Assembly: GCA_029263795.1 (NCBI GenBank)
Contig: JAJUFI010000001.1
Coordinates: forward strand, 1-64,000
Direction: 5' to 3'
Length of the DNA stretch: 64,000 nt
Origin: Alcaligenaceae bacterium
GTDB taxonomy: Bacteria > Pseudomonadota > Gammaproteobacteria > Burkholderiales > Burkholderiaceae_B
This document shows, one piece after another, positions 42,985-52,551 of the stretch. The stretch's first letter is position 1, and each line of letters begins with the position of its first letter. The position numbers and the translations under genes were made by a program. The notes under the pieces are model-generated. The model worked only from the letters and a program-made list of their open reading frames with translations, had not been told where the DNA came from and ran no database searches.

Positions 42985-44034
42985 ATGATAGATACGCTAG
43001 CAATGGCACTGGGCATGCCACCGCAAGCTCCGGAATTCTGGCTGCCGCTCACTTTCATGGGCTTACTTTATCTGGTGGTATTGGCAGGCACGGTGCTAGA
43101 TGGCTTCGACATAGGGGTGGGGTGTCTCAGTACCTTCGCACCGGCCCACCTGAAGCCTCGCATGTTGGCCTTGCTCAGCCCGTGGCGGGATGCCAACGAA
43201 TTCTGGTTGTTCATCGGTATCGGTCTGTTTATGGCGGCTTTCCCCCTAGCTTGGGGGCGGGTCATGGCCGAACTCTACATGCCAGTGACGCTGCTCGCGG
43301 TTGGAACGTGTTTCAGGTCGGTGGGTTACGAACTACGCCTGCGCGCACCACGCGAACTTCAAGGCTTCTGGGGGCGTGTGTTCGGTCTGGGTGCCCTGCT
43401 CACCGCGTTCTCCCATGGGCTGCTGCTGGCGCAGCTGGCCATGCTGTCCCAGAACGAGACCGCCCACGTCTGGTTCTCCCTTTTCACGGCTGCCTGCTCA
43501 GTGGCGGCTTACTGTCTGTTGGGAGCATCGTGGTTGATCATGCGGGAAGGGGGCGAACTCCGGGCGCGTGCCATTTTCTGGGGGAGGCGTTGTGTGCGCT
43601 GGGCCGCCGCAGGCGCCGTGGGGGTATCTGTCGTACTGGCGCTGGGCAACCCGGGCATTTTCCTGAAATGGAGCAGCAACGGCGGCCGCGCGGCGGTTGT
43701 CGGCCTGTGGTGCTTGATGCTGTTCTGCTTCATCTGCATAGAAATGCGCCTGCAGCGCATGATCAACACGAGCCTGCGCAGTACGGCACTCCCGTTCGTG
43801 CTGACCCTGCTGGTTTTCACCACGACATTCATGGGGCTGGCTTACAGCTTTTTTCCCTATCTGGTGCTGGACGAGCTGACGCTCTGGGATGCCGCAGCCG
43901 CCATCGACTCCCTGGAGCGTGTGCTCCTGTTGGTGGGCCTGGCCCTGCCGGTGGCACTGGTATTCAACGCGCGCGTCTACTGGCGGATGTTCGGAATGTC
44001 CTTGCCGCCAGAACCTCCCGAATTCAACCGCTGA
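42985..44034 (+). CDS. Cytochrome bd subunit II (CydB)-like membrane protein
   Basis: AGTVLDGFDIGVGCLSTF, SPWRDANEFWLFIGIGLFMAAFP, CFRSVGYELR, FFPYLVLDELTLWDAAA. Confidence 0.85.
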   Translation: MIDTLAMALGMPPQAPEFWLPLTFMGLLYLVVLAGTVLDGFDIGVGCLSTFAPAHLKPRMLALLSPWRDANEFWLFIGIGLFMAAFPLAWGRVMAELYMPVTLLAVGTCFRSVGYELRLRAPRELQGFWGRVFGLGALLTAFSHGLLLAQLAMLSQNETAHVWFSLFTAACSVAAYCLLGASWLIMREGGELRARAIFWGRRCVRWAAAGAVGVSVVLALGNPGIFLKWSSNGGRAAVVGLWCLMLFCFICIEMRLQRMINTSLRSTALPFVLTLLVFTTTFMGLAYSFFPYLVLDELTLWDAAAAIDSLERVLLLVGLALPVALVFNARVYWRMFGMSLPPEPPEFNR

Positions 44035-45422
44035 AGCGGCAGGGCAATCCGAATCTCTAGCCCACCACCCTGGGCGTCCCTGAGTTCCAGCGTACCGCCG
44101 TGTGCACGGCAGATCATGTCGGCCAACGCCAGCCCAAGCCCGACGGAGCCGGTCCGGGTGCGTGCTTCGTCCAGTCGCGAAAACGGTCGTAGCGCTTCAT
44201 TGCGCCGCTCCGCAGAAATACCCGGGCCGTGGTCGCGTACACGGATCACTGCCTGCCCGCCCTCTACGGTCAGAGAAAGTTCGACCGGGGGCTTGCCATG
44301 GCTGAAGGCGTTGGTGATGAGATTGTCGATCAGACGCCCCAGCGCGAGTTCGTCTGCCTGCAGTACGAGATCTTCAGCCGGCACTTGCAGCAGCTTCACA
44401 TCGCTGCCCGCTTGCTGCCAGGCAGCCACCCGTTCTTCGAGCCAGGGTCGCAGCGGCAGGGCCACATAACGGTAGGAGCCCTGGTCGGAACCGCGCACGA
44501 AATTGATGAACTGGTCGATCATGCGCTGCATGTCCTGAACATCTTGCCGCATGCCTTCCTTGAGGGCGGGGTCATCCGTCATTTCAATGCGCAGCCACAT
44601 ACGCGAGAGTGGCCCTTTCAGATCATGCGGCAGGCCGGCCAGCAGGGTGCGCTGGACGGCGGCCGATTCCGCCAGGGTGTCCAGCATGGCATTGAAGCGT
44701 TCGCCCAGGCTGCGGGTTTCCGACGGACCGGAGGGCTCGACGCGTTCCGGCTTGCCGGCCGCAAGCTGGTCGGCAGCCTTTGCCAGGCGCGTCAGGGGCC
44801 GGGTGATGTGCCAGGCAAAGGCCGCTGACAGCAGCAGCAGGAGAATCATGCCGGCGAGCCAGACCACGATCATAGGGGTCGCCACAGGCCGGGTAATGCG
44901 GTCCAGTGGAATGACCAGCCATTCGCGCGAGCGCTGCTGCTCGTCGATATTCGGGTCTTCGATCAGGGAAATGTAGAGCCGGGGTTCCGGCCCCCGCGAC
45001 AACGCCACTCGTGCGTCGTCATCGAGCCGTGTGTTCAGGGCCTCGACAAAGCTGCGCAGACTGTGCCGGATGTCGTCAGGTGGCGTCTGGCGCTGCTCCT
45101 CGCTGCGCCGGCTGCGCCGTTCCAGGCTGGCATTCGGCGGCAGGGAGCGCGACCACAGCCGCCACTGGTTCTGCGAAGCATTCTTGACGAACTCGGCCCG
45201 CTCTTCTGCGGGGATTTCTGCCAGGGCTGCTCGCAGAGTACGGATCGTGGTGGCGGTGAGTTCGACCGAAACGTCTTCGGTGAATTGCTTGCGGTAGTAA
45301 CTGACCGTGGCAAAGGTGGCCGCCTGCACCAGGATGATGGTGCCAAGGGTGAGCAGCACCATCCGTGTGCTGAGCGAGCGGGGCAGAAGGGAACGCCAGG
45401 CCGCCATGCGTACAGCCTTCAC
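43977..45422 (-). CDS. risS: Sensor histidine kinase, EnvZ/RisS-like
   Basis: HAMP region, H-box GLPHDLKGPLSRMWLRIEM, N box NLITNAFSHG, G box DHGPGIS / GSVGLGLALADMI. Confidence 0.85.
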   Translation of the reverse strand: MKAVRMAAWRSLLPRSLSTRMVLLTLGTIILVQAATFATVSYYRKQFTEDVSVELTATTIRTLRAALAEIPAEERAEFVKNASQNQWRLWSRSLPPNASLERRSRRSEEQRQTPPDDIRHSLRSFVEALNTRLDDDARVALSRGPEPRLYISLIEDPNIDEQQRSREWLVIPLDRITRPVATPMIVVWLAGMILLLLLSAAFAWHITRPLTRLAKAADQLAAGKPERVEPSGPSETRSLGERFNAMLDTLAESAAVQRTLLAGLPHDLKGPLSRMWLRIEMTDDPALKEGMRQDVQDMQRMIDQFINFVRGSDQGSYRYVALPLRPWLEERVAAWQQAGSDVKLLQVPAEDLVLQADELALGRLIDNLITNAFSHGKPPVELSLTVEGGQAVIRVRDHGPGISAERRNEALRPFSRLDEARTRTGSVGLGLALADMICRAHGGTLELRDAQGGGLEIRIALPLQRLNSGGSGGKDIPNIRQ

Positions 45423-46129
45423 GGTGAGAACCTGTAGCCCACTCCCCAGACCGTCTGTATCCAGCGAGGCTGTTTCGGGTCGTCTTCCAGGGCCCGCCGC
45501 AGCCTGAGCACGGCGATGTCGATCGCCCTGTCGTTGCGCTCGCCTTCTTCGTCGTCACGCGCCAGGGCCAGCAGGCGTTCCCGCGACATGGGCTTGCCGG
45601 GGTTGCTAATCAGGGCTTCCAGAAGGTTGACTTCGCCGCCCGTCAGTTTGATGATTTCGTCCCCGCGGCGCAATTGGCGCGTCACCGGGTCAAATACGAA
45701 GGGGCCGAAGGAGACCGGTTTGTCCTTCGTCAGGGCCGAGGCACCTTTCTTGCGACGCAGGACGGCTTCAATACGGGCCAGCAGCTCGCGGGGGTCGAAG
45801 GGTTTGCCGAGATAGTCGTCGGCGCCGGCCTCCAGGCCGATGACGCGATCGACCGTTTCGTCTTTCGCGGTCAGGAGGATAATGGGAATGTCCTCGCCTT
45901 GCTGGCGCAAACGCCGGCAGGCTTCCGTTCCATCGCCGCTGGGCATCATGCGGTCCAGGACGACCAGGTCCGGGTCGTAGCGCTGGATGCGCGCTTCCAG
46001 GTCGCTGGCGTCCGGAGCCAGCAAAGTGTCGTACTGATGCCGATTCAGGTATTCGGCCAATAACTGCCGGAGGGCAGGGTCGTCATCGACAACCAGGACT
46101 TTGATGTGCGGTTTTTCCATGGAGGACAA
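45419..46129 (-). CDS. risA: OmpR-family response regulator, RisA-like
   Basis: VLVVDDDPALRQLLAEYL, DLVVLDRMMPSGDG, winged helix with WIQTVWGVGYRFSP. Confidence 0.9.
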   Translation of the reverse strand: MSSMEKPHIKVLVVDDDPALRQLLAEYLNRHQYDTLLAPDASDLEARIQRYDPDLVVLDRMMPSGDGTEACRRLRQQGEDIPIILLTAKDETVDRVIGLEAGADDYLGKPFDPRELLARIEAVLRRKKGASALTKDKPVSFGPFVFDPVTRQLRRGDEIIKLTGGEVNLLEALISNPGKPMSRERLLALARDDEEGERNDRAIDIAVLRLRRALEDDPKQPRWIQTVWGVGYRFSP

Positions 46130-46155
46130 GTTTACTCTTGAGAATTTTCAGGGCC

Positions 46156-47319
46156 ATGTTCCGGAAACGGATTGAAATCATCTATTGCCTGGTGGCGGGT
46201 ATGCCAACTTTGTTGCTGCCTGCCAGCGTACATGCGTCAGAAGCCGCCGGCATCGGGCGGCTTTGGGCTGCACAAACTTTTCCGGTGGAAGCTGCAAGCG
46301 GTGAGCCGGCGCGTCCACTGCCGCCACTGCCGGGGGTGGAGGCGGAGGATTCGCCTGCGCAAGGAATGGAGGCACCGGGTTTCCAGCCCGACATTCCCTA
46401 TTCCTATTTCTGGGGGCCGCAGGACAGCATGCAGTTGCGCAGCCATGCAGGTCTGCGCGGCTTCGTCTCGAGGCATTCGCCGGGCCTGCTGAGCGGGTTC
46501 GAGCTGCCGCGGTACGAGACTCCGGAGACGCGCTGGCAACCGCGGCCCAGTGGTGGTGGCTGGAATGCCGCTGCCGCGCGATGGAACACCCGCCTGGATG
46601 GCAATACTGAAATATCCCTGGGCAACAGCGAGTTTGTTTCCACGCAGTGGGAAGACAGTCTGAGGTTGAGCGGCATCAGCCTGAGCCAGAGCTTTCTTGC
46701 CAGCAATGCCACTGACCCGCAATGGAGGTATTCGTTTGCCCTGGGAGCGGTGGACTTGTCTGCTGCGGGCGCCAATGACCTGCAGTTCGGGCCAGCTGCC
46801 GGCGCCATGGCGGTGAGCTACGACTACAGCGAGCGGCTCAATCTTGCCGCGCGTACGGAAGTCGCCTCCGACTTGTTCCTGACGGGCATTTCGAGCCAGT
46901 ACGACTTCGGTGCACTGGGGCGCTGGCGCTCGTCCGTGGCGCGCTCCAACCGAGGTCAGGAGGAGGGTTGGCGCTATCGGGCCATGGCAGACGTCGATCT
47001 CATGGAAGATGTGACGCTGGGCTGGATGGGGGAACGCCATACCGAAGGTTTCATGGATGTGCGGCGCCACGCAGCCGGAGCAAGCTCGGTGGGAGGGGCA
47101 CGGCACAAATGGTCAGCATCCTGGGACGTCGGGCGTTGGGGGGAATGGTCCGGCAGCTTTGAAACGGTGCGTAACCGCGACGGTGTTCAGCAACGCCGCT
47201 TCGGCCTCATGCAGCAGTTCTGGTACAGCCCGAAGTTGCGTGTGGGCATTCATGCTGAGCGCGAGGTCGTCGCGGACGACTATGATATAGGGCTCCGCTT
47301 TTCCTTCCCCCTGTATTGA
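46156..47319 (+). CDS. Predicted exported outer-membrane beta-barrel protein
   Basis: Signal peptide MFRKRIEIIYCLVAGMPTLLLPASVHA; alternating W/Y-rich strands; C-terminal strand YDIGLRFSFPLY. Confidence 0.7.
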   Translation: MFRKRIEIIYCLVAGMPTLLLPASVHASEAAGIGRLWAAQTFPVEAASGEPARPLPPLPGVEAEDSPAQGMEAPGFQPDIPYSYFWGPQDSMQLRSHAGLRGFVSRHSPGLLSGFELPRYETPETRWQPRPSGGGWNAAAARWNTRLDGNTEISLGNSEFVSTQWEDSLRLSGISLSQSFLASNATDPQWRYSFALGAVDLSAAGANDLQFGPAAGAMAVSYDYSERLNLAARTEVASDLFLTGISSQYDFGALGRWRSSVARSNRGQEEGWRYRAMADVDLMEDVTLGWMGERHTEGFMDVRRHAAGASSVGGARHKWSASWDVGRWGEWSGSFETVRNRDGVQQRRFGLMQQFWYSPKLRVGIHAEREVVADDYDIGLRFSFPLY

Positions 47320-47325
47320 TCCCGC

Positions 47326-49137
47326 ATGTCCACCCCTCTGGAAGTCCTGCAGCGCGTCTTCGGCTATGAATCCTTTCGAGCAGAACAGCAGGCCATCATT
47401 GATACCCTGATGGCCGGCAACGATGCTCTGGTCCTCATGCCCACCGGGGGAGGGAAGTCGCTGTGCTATCAGATTCCGGCCTTACTCAGGCCGGGCACTG
47501 GGGTCGTCGTTTCTCCCCTCATCGCTCTCATGCAGGATCAGGTCGATGCACTGACCGAACTGGGCGTGAGGGCAGCCTACCTCAATTCGTCGCAGGACTG
47601 GCGCGAAGCTCGAGACGTTGAGCGGCGCATGCTCAATGGGGAGCTGGATCTGCTGTATGTGGCTCCGGAGCGTCTGCTCACAGATCGCTGTCTGGAATTG
47701 CTGAGCCGTTCGCGCATCGCCCTGTTTGCCATCGACGAAGCCCATTGTGTCTCGCAGTGGGGCCATGATTTCCGGCCGGAGTATCTCGGCTTGTCAGCCC
47801 TCCATGAGCGCTGGCCCGAAGTTCCCCGCATCGCGCTGACAGCAACGGCCACCGCCGCCACGCGTGAGGAAATCGCCCGGCGCCTGTCCCTGGAAGACGC
47901 GGCCCACTTCGTCTCCAGCTTCGACCGGCCGAACATTCTGTACCGTATTGTTGAGAAGAACGATGTCAAACGGCAGCTGCTGAACTTCATTCGTGAAGAA
48001 CACATGGGTGACAGCGGCATTGTGTATTGCCTGTCGCGATCGCGGGTGGAAGACATGGCTGCCTTTCTGTCGCAGAACGGCATTCCGGCCTTGCCCTATC
48101 ACGCAGGAATGGACGCGGCCCGCCGGGCAGAGCACCAGGCGCGCTTCTTGCGCGAAGAAGGCTTGGTGATGACGGCGACCATCGCCTTTGGCATGGGTGT
48201 GAACAAGCCGGATGTGCGTTTCGTCGCCCACGTCGACCTGCCTAAATCGGTGGAAGGCTATTACCAGGAGACGGGGCGTGCCGGCCGGGATGGCGAGCCG
48301 GCCACAGCCTGGATGGCCTATGGTCTGCAGGACGTAGTGCAACAGCGCCGTATGATTGACGAATCACAGGGTGATGACCAGTTCAAAAGGCGGTCCGGCC
48401 GCCAACTGGATGCCATGCTGGGCCTGTGTGAAACCGTGGACTGCCGCCGCCAGCAGCTGCTGGCCTATTTCGGGCAGAACATTGCCCCTTGCGGAAACTG
48501 CGATACCTGCGTGGAGCCACCAGAATCCTGGGACGGTACGGTGGCGGCCCAGAAGCTGCTCTCGGCAATCTTCCGCTTATGGCGTGAACGGGGTCAGCGA
48601 TACGGAGCCGGACATCTCATCGACATTCTGCGCGGCCGACTCACTCCCCGGGTGCGTGAAAACGGCCACGAAACCCTCAGCGTATTCGGCGTGGGGGCAG
48701 ACCTGAGCGACCAGGCCTGGCGCAGTGTTTTGCGGCAGCTGCTGGCCAAGGGCCTGGTGACGGTCGATTTTGAAGGGCATGGAACCCTGATGCTGACGGA
48801 TGACAGCCGTGCCGTGCTCAAGGGCGAGCGTACGCTGATGTTGCGGCGCGAGACCCTGAGCGCGGGCCGCGCCACCCGCATGCGCCGTCTGAGCACTGCC
48901 GATGCACACCTGGCTCCGGACGAACAGCTGCGGTTTGAGGCCTTGCGCGCCTGGCGCGCCGAGGTAGCGCGGGAACATGGCGTACCGGCCTACGTGATCT
49001 TCCACGATGCGACCTTGCGGGAGATTGCGCGAGGCAACCCGCAATCCCTGGAGGAGCTTTCCCACGTGCATGGGGTCGGTGTACGCAAGCTCGAGGCCTA
49101 TGGAGAGGCCTTGCTGGAGTGCGTGGCCGAGGTCTGA
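47326..49137 (+). CDS. recQ: ATP-dependent DNA helicase RecQ
   Basis: LMPTGGGKSLCYQIPAL, AIDEAHCVSQWGHDFRPEY, QETGRAGRDGEPA; C-terminal HRDC. Confidence 0.96.
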   Translation: MSTPLEVLQRVFGYESFRAEQQAIIDTLMAGNDALVLMPTGGGKSLCYQIPALLRPGTGVVVSPLIALMQDQVDALTELGVRAAYLNSSQDWREARDVERRMLNGELDLLYVAPERLLTDRCLELLSRSRIALFAIDEAHCVSQWGHDFRPEYLGLSALHERWPEVPRIALTATATAATREEIARRLSLEDAAHFVSSFDRPNILYRIVEKNDVKRQLLNFIREEHMGDSGIVYCLSRSRVEDMAAFLSQNGIPALPYHAGMDAARRAEHQARFLREEGLVMTATIAFGMGVNKPDVRFVAHVDLPKSVEGYYQETGRAGRDGEPATAWMAYGLQDVVQQRRMIDESQGDDQFKRRSGRQLDAMLGLCETVDCRRQQLLAYFGQNIAPCGNCDTCVEPPESWDGTVAAQKLLSAIFRLWRERGQRYGAGHLIDILRGRLTPRVRENGHETLSVFGVGADLSDQAWRSVLRQLLAKGLVTVDFEGHGTLMLTDDSRAVLKGERTLMLRRETLSAGRATRMRRLSTADAHLAPDEQLRFEALRAWRAEVAREHGVPAYVIFHDATLREIARGNPQSLEELSHVHGVGVRKLEAYGEALLECVAEV

Positions 49138-49161
49138 GCTGGCCAGAATTCAGGGCAGCGG

Positions 49162-50229
49162 TTAGAACAGTTCCGGCGTCCCGCCACCCGTTCCGACTGG
49201 CGGCTTCAGCCCCATGTGCAGCCAGGTGGTGCGCGTGGCCACACGGCCTCTTGGGGTGCGCTGCAAGAACCCGGTCTGAATCAAATAAGGTTCGATGACA
49301 TCCTCGATGGTGTCGCGTTCTTCGCCTATGGCTGCGGCCAGGCTGTCTACGCCCACCGGCCCGCCATCAAACTTGTGCACTATGGCGTCCAGCAGCTTGC
49401 GGTCCATGAGGTCCAGGCCCATAGGGTCCACTTCCAGCATGGTGAGGGCGGCTGCCGCTGTTTCCGTATCGATGCGGCCCTGGGCCTTCACTTCAGCGTA
49501 GTCGCGCACCCGCCGCAGCAGCCGGTTGGCAATGCGCGGGGTACCGCGTGAGCGCCGCGCAATTTCCGCCGCGCCTTCCTTGCTGGCCCCGGCATTGAGC
49601 AGGCGGGCGCTGCGCTCAACGATATGGGCGAGGTCATCCGTGGAATAGAATTCCAGCCGGGAAACAATGCCGAAGCGGTCACGCAACGGGTTGGTCAGCA
49701 TGCCCGCGCGAGTGGTGGCACCCACCAAAGTGAAGGGCTGCAGGTCAATCTTCACGCTCCGGGCAGCCGGGCCTTCCCCAATCATGATGTCAATCTGGAA
49801 ATCCTCCATGGCGGGGTAAAGGATCTCCTCCACCACGGGCGACAACCGGTGTATTTCGTCGATGAACAGGACATCGTTCTTTTCCAGATTGGTGAGCAGG
49901 GCGGCGAGGTCTCCCGGGCGTTCCAGAACCGGGCCGGAAGTCTGACGCAGCTGCACACCCATTTCGTGCGCAATGATATGGGCCAGCGTGGTCTTGCCCA
50001 GGCCCGGGGGGCCGAACAGCAGCACGTGGTCCAGAGCTTCATTGCGCGCGCGAGCGGCCTGGATGAATATTTCCAGTTGTTCACGCACCCTGTGCTGGCC
50101 AATGTATTCGCGCAGGGCGCGGGGCCGCAGCGCGCGCTCTATGGAATCTTCATTGGGCGAGGCGCTCTGGGGTGCGACGATGCGTTCGGGTTGTGCCGTG
50201 CGCACCAGGGCATCGGAGTGTATGGCCAT
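49162..50229 (-). CDS. ruvB: Holliday junction branch migration helicase RuvB
   Basis: [43 protein letters not shown]. Confidence 0.97.
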   Translation of the reverse strand: MAIHSDALVRTAQPERIVAPQSASPNEDSIERALRPRALREYIGQHRVREQLEIFIQAARARNEALDHVLLFGPPGLGKTTLAHIIAHEMGVQLRQTSGPVLERPGDLAALLTNLEKNDVLFIDEIHRLSPVVEEILYPAMEDFQIDIMIGEGPAARSVKIDLQPFTLVGATTRAGMLTNPLRDRFGIVSRLEFYSTDDLAHIVERSARLLNAGASKEGAAEIARRSRGTPRIANRLLRRVRDYAEVKAQGRIDTETAAAALTMLEVDPMGLDLMDRKLLDAIVHKFDGGPVGVDSLAAAIGEERDTIEDVIEPYLIQTGFLQRTPRGRVATRTTWLHMGLKPPVGTGGGTPELF

Positions 50230-50234
50230 GGAAG

Positions 50235-50250
50235 CTGTCTATATTCACAG
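50235..50250 (-). promoter_or_regulatory. Candidate LexA (SOS) box upstream of ruvB
   Basis: CTGTCTATATTCACAG = CTGT-N8-ACAG with AT-rich core, starting 6 bp upstream of the ruvB start codon. Confidence 0.65.
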
Positions 50251-50417
50251 TAATTGCTCACTAGTATAGAACGCCCATTGCCGCCGGTGACAGCCCGGTG
50301 CCGGAAGCCGTAGCTATTTCGGAAGGAACTCTTTGCGCTTTTAGGGGAAGCCACTTAGCTTTCAGATATGATGACGAAAAATATCAATGTCACTTAATCT
50401 GGAATACGGGATAGGGA

Positions 50418-51392
50418 ATGAGTCGTGCTTTGCCAAGGTACCAGGATATCCAGGAAGCAGCCGAGCGGTTGCGTGGTGTGGTTCATCGCACACCAGTACT
50501 GACGTCGCAGACACTGAACGGCCGCCTGGACGCGGAAGTCTTCTTCAAATGTGAAAACCTGCAGAAGGTCGGTGCCTTCAAATTCCGTGGCGCCTACAAC
50601 GCCATCGCCAAGCTCAGCCCAGAAGAGCGCGCAGCCGGAGTGGTGACCTTTTCTTCCGGGAACCATGGGCAGGCGATAGCGCGCGCAGCCCAGGCCCTGG
50701 GTGTAACGGCCACCATAGTGATGCCCCTCGATGCGCCCAAGGCCAAGCGTAACGCCGCCGCCAGCTACGGAGCCCGCATAATTCCCTACGACCGCCAGAC
50801 TGAAGATCGTGAACAGGTTGCGCGCCAGCTCATCGAACAAGAAGGTCTCACCCTGATTCCTCCCTTCGATCATGCCGACGTCATTGCGGGTCAGGGCACG
50901 GCCGTCATGGAACTGCTGGAAGAGGTGGGTGGGCTGGACGCCCTATTCGTGCCCCTTGGTGGGGGAGGGCTGCTGGCGGGGTCATTGCTGGCGGCCCACG
51001 CCGTGGCACCGGAATGCCTCGTTTACGGGGTTGAGCCCTCGGCAGGCAATGATGGCCAGCAGTCATTCAACAAGGGCGAAGTCGTTCGAATTCCGCCACC
51101 GCGTTCCATCGCTGACGGTGCACTGACCCAGGCCCTGGGCGAAATTACCTTCCCCATCATCAAGCGATATGCGCACGACATTCTCACCGTATCGGACGAA
51201 AAACTGATTCACGCCATGCAGTTCTTCGCCGAACGGATGAAGCTTGTGGTGGAACCGACCGGCTGTCTGGGAGCAGCGGCTGTGCTGAATGAAACGGTGC
51301 CGGTGCGCGGTATGCGCATAGGGGTAATCCTGAGCGGCGGCAACGTTGACCTGGCCAGCTACGCAGCCTGTCTGTCGCACGGGCAGCAGTAA
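50418..51392 (+). CDS. PLP-dependent threonine/serine dehydratase
   Basis: FFKCENLQKVGAFKFRGAYNAI (PLP Lys), SSGNHGQAIA, PLGGGGLLAGS. Confidence 0.93.
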   Translation: MSRALPRYQDIQEAAERLRGVVHRTPVLTSQTLNGRLDAEVFFKCENLQKVGAFKFRGAYNAIAKLSPEERAAGVVTFSSGNHGQAIARAAQALGVTATIVMPLDAPKAKRNAAASYGARIIPYDRQTEDREQVARQLIEQEGLTLIPPFDHADVIAGQGTAVMELLEEVGGLDALFVPLGGGGLLAGSLLAAHAVAPECLVYGVEPSAGNDGQQSFNKGEVVRIPPPRSIADGALTQALGEITFPIIKRYAHDILTVSDEKLIHAMQFFAERMKLVVEPTGCLGAAAVLNETVPVRGMRIGVILSGGNVDLASYAACLSHGQQ

Positions 51393-51407
51393 GCCGAACC
51401 GAAGGCG

Positions 51408-51983
51408 TCAGCGGGCGAGCGACTTCAAAGCCAGCCGGATACCTTCGGCTACGTCGACATCCGGTGGCAGCGACTTCAGGGCCTTTTGCGATTCCGCGCT
51501 GGAATATCCGAGTGAGATCAGCGCATTGAGAATATCGGCCTGTCCCCCGGCGACTGGCGCTGCAGCAACATCCAGTTCCGCGCCGAGCTTGCCGCGCAAT
51601 TCCAGCAGCAGGCGCTCGGCGGTCTTCTTTCCAATTCCAGGCACCTGGGTCAGGCGCCCGGTTTCCTGCAGGGTGATGGCACTGGACAGCTCTTCCACGC
51701 TCATGCCGGAAAGCACGGCCAGGCCGATGCGGGCACCAACGCCGGTCACCTTTATCAGCGAGCGGAAGGCGCTGCGTTCGGCCTTGCTGGAAAACCCATA
51801 AAGAGTGTGGGCGTCTTCCCGTACTTGCAGATGGGTGTACAGGGTGACCTGGGCACCAACATCAGGCAGCTTGTAAAGCGTACTCATGGGTACGTCGATT
51901 TCATAGCCCACGCCTCCCACATCAACGAGTATGGTGGGAGGGCTGGCTTTCTCCAGCAATACGCCGTGTATACGTCCGATCAT
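51408..51983 (-). CDS. ruvA: Holliday junction DNA helicase subunit RuvA
   Basis: [52 protein letters not shown]; start 51983. Confidence 0.96.
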   Translation of the reverse strand: MIGRIHGVLLEKASPPTILVDVGGVGYEIDVPMSTLYKLPDVGAQVTLYTHLQVREDAHTLYGFSSKAERSAFRSLIKVTGVGARIGLAVLSGMSVEELSSAITLQETGRLTQVPGIGKKTAERLLLELRGKLGAELDVAAAPVAGGQADILNALISLGYSSAESQKALKSLPPDVDVAEGIRLALKSLAR

Positions 51984-52011
51984 GCTTGAATCCCGTGAAA
52001 AGCGGCCACGC

Positions 52012-52551
52012 TCAGCCGAGCAGACGGCCGTTGCGCATGCGGCCGGCACCGGCCGCCAGCCCACCCCTGCCCAGGGCAATCGCCACGGGCAGCATGTGCG
52101 CGTGACAAATGGCACAGGCCAGGGCGTCGGCGGAATCCGCCGCGGGCAGGCCGCTCAGCGAAAGCAGCCGTTGCACCATATGCTGGACCTGTTCCTTGGC
52201 GGCGCGGCCCGAACCGACCACTGCCTTCTTGATTTGCAGGGCAGTGTATTCGTGGACTTCGAGCCCGGAATCCGCCAGGCCACACAGGGCGGCACCGCGT
52301 GCCTGACCGAGCAGCAGAGTTGAGGTGGGGTTGGTGTTGAGAAAAACCTTCTCCATGGCTGCGACGTCCGGCCGTGTTTCTGCGGCCACTTCGCGGACGT
52401 GGTCGAGAATGGTCTTCAGCCTTGCCGCGAGGCTGAGGTTACCGGGCACGACGATGGTTCCACTGGCCACATAGAGCAAGCGCGGGCCATCGACGTCGAT
52501 GACGCCGAAGCCCGTGCGCCGCAGGCCGGGGTCGATGCCCAGGATGCGCAT
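52012..52551 (-). CDS. ruvC: Crossover junction endodeoxyribonuclease RuvC
   Basis: [45 protein letters not shown]. Confidence 0.97.
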   Translation of the reverse strand: MRILGIDPGLRRTGFGVIDVDGPRLLYVASGTIVVPGNLSLAARLKTILDHVREVAAETRPDVAAMEKVFLNTNPTSTLLLGQARGAALCGLADSGLEVHEYTALQIKKAVVGSGRAAKEQVQHMVQRLLSLSGLPAADSADALACAICHAHMLPVAIALGRGGLAAGAGRMRNGRLLG

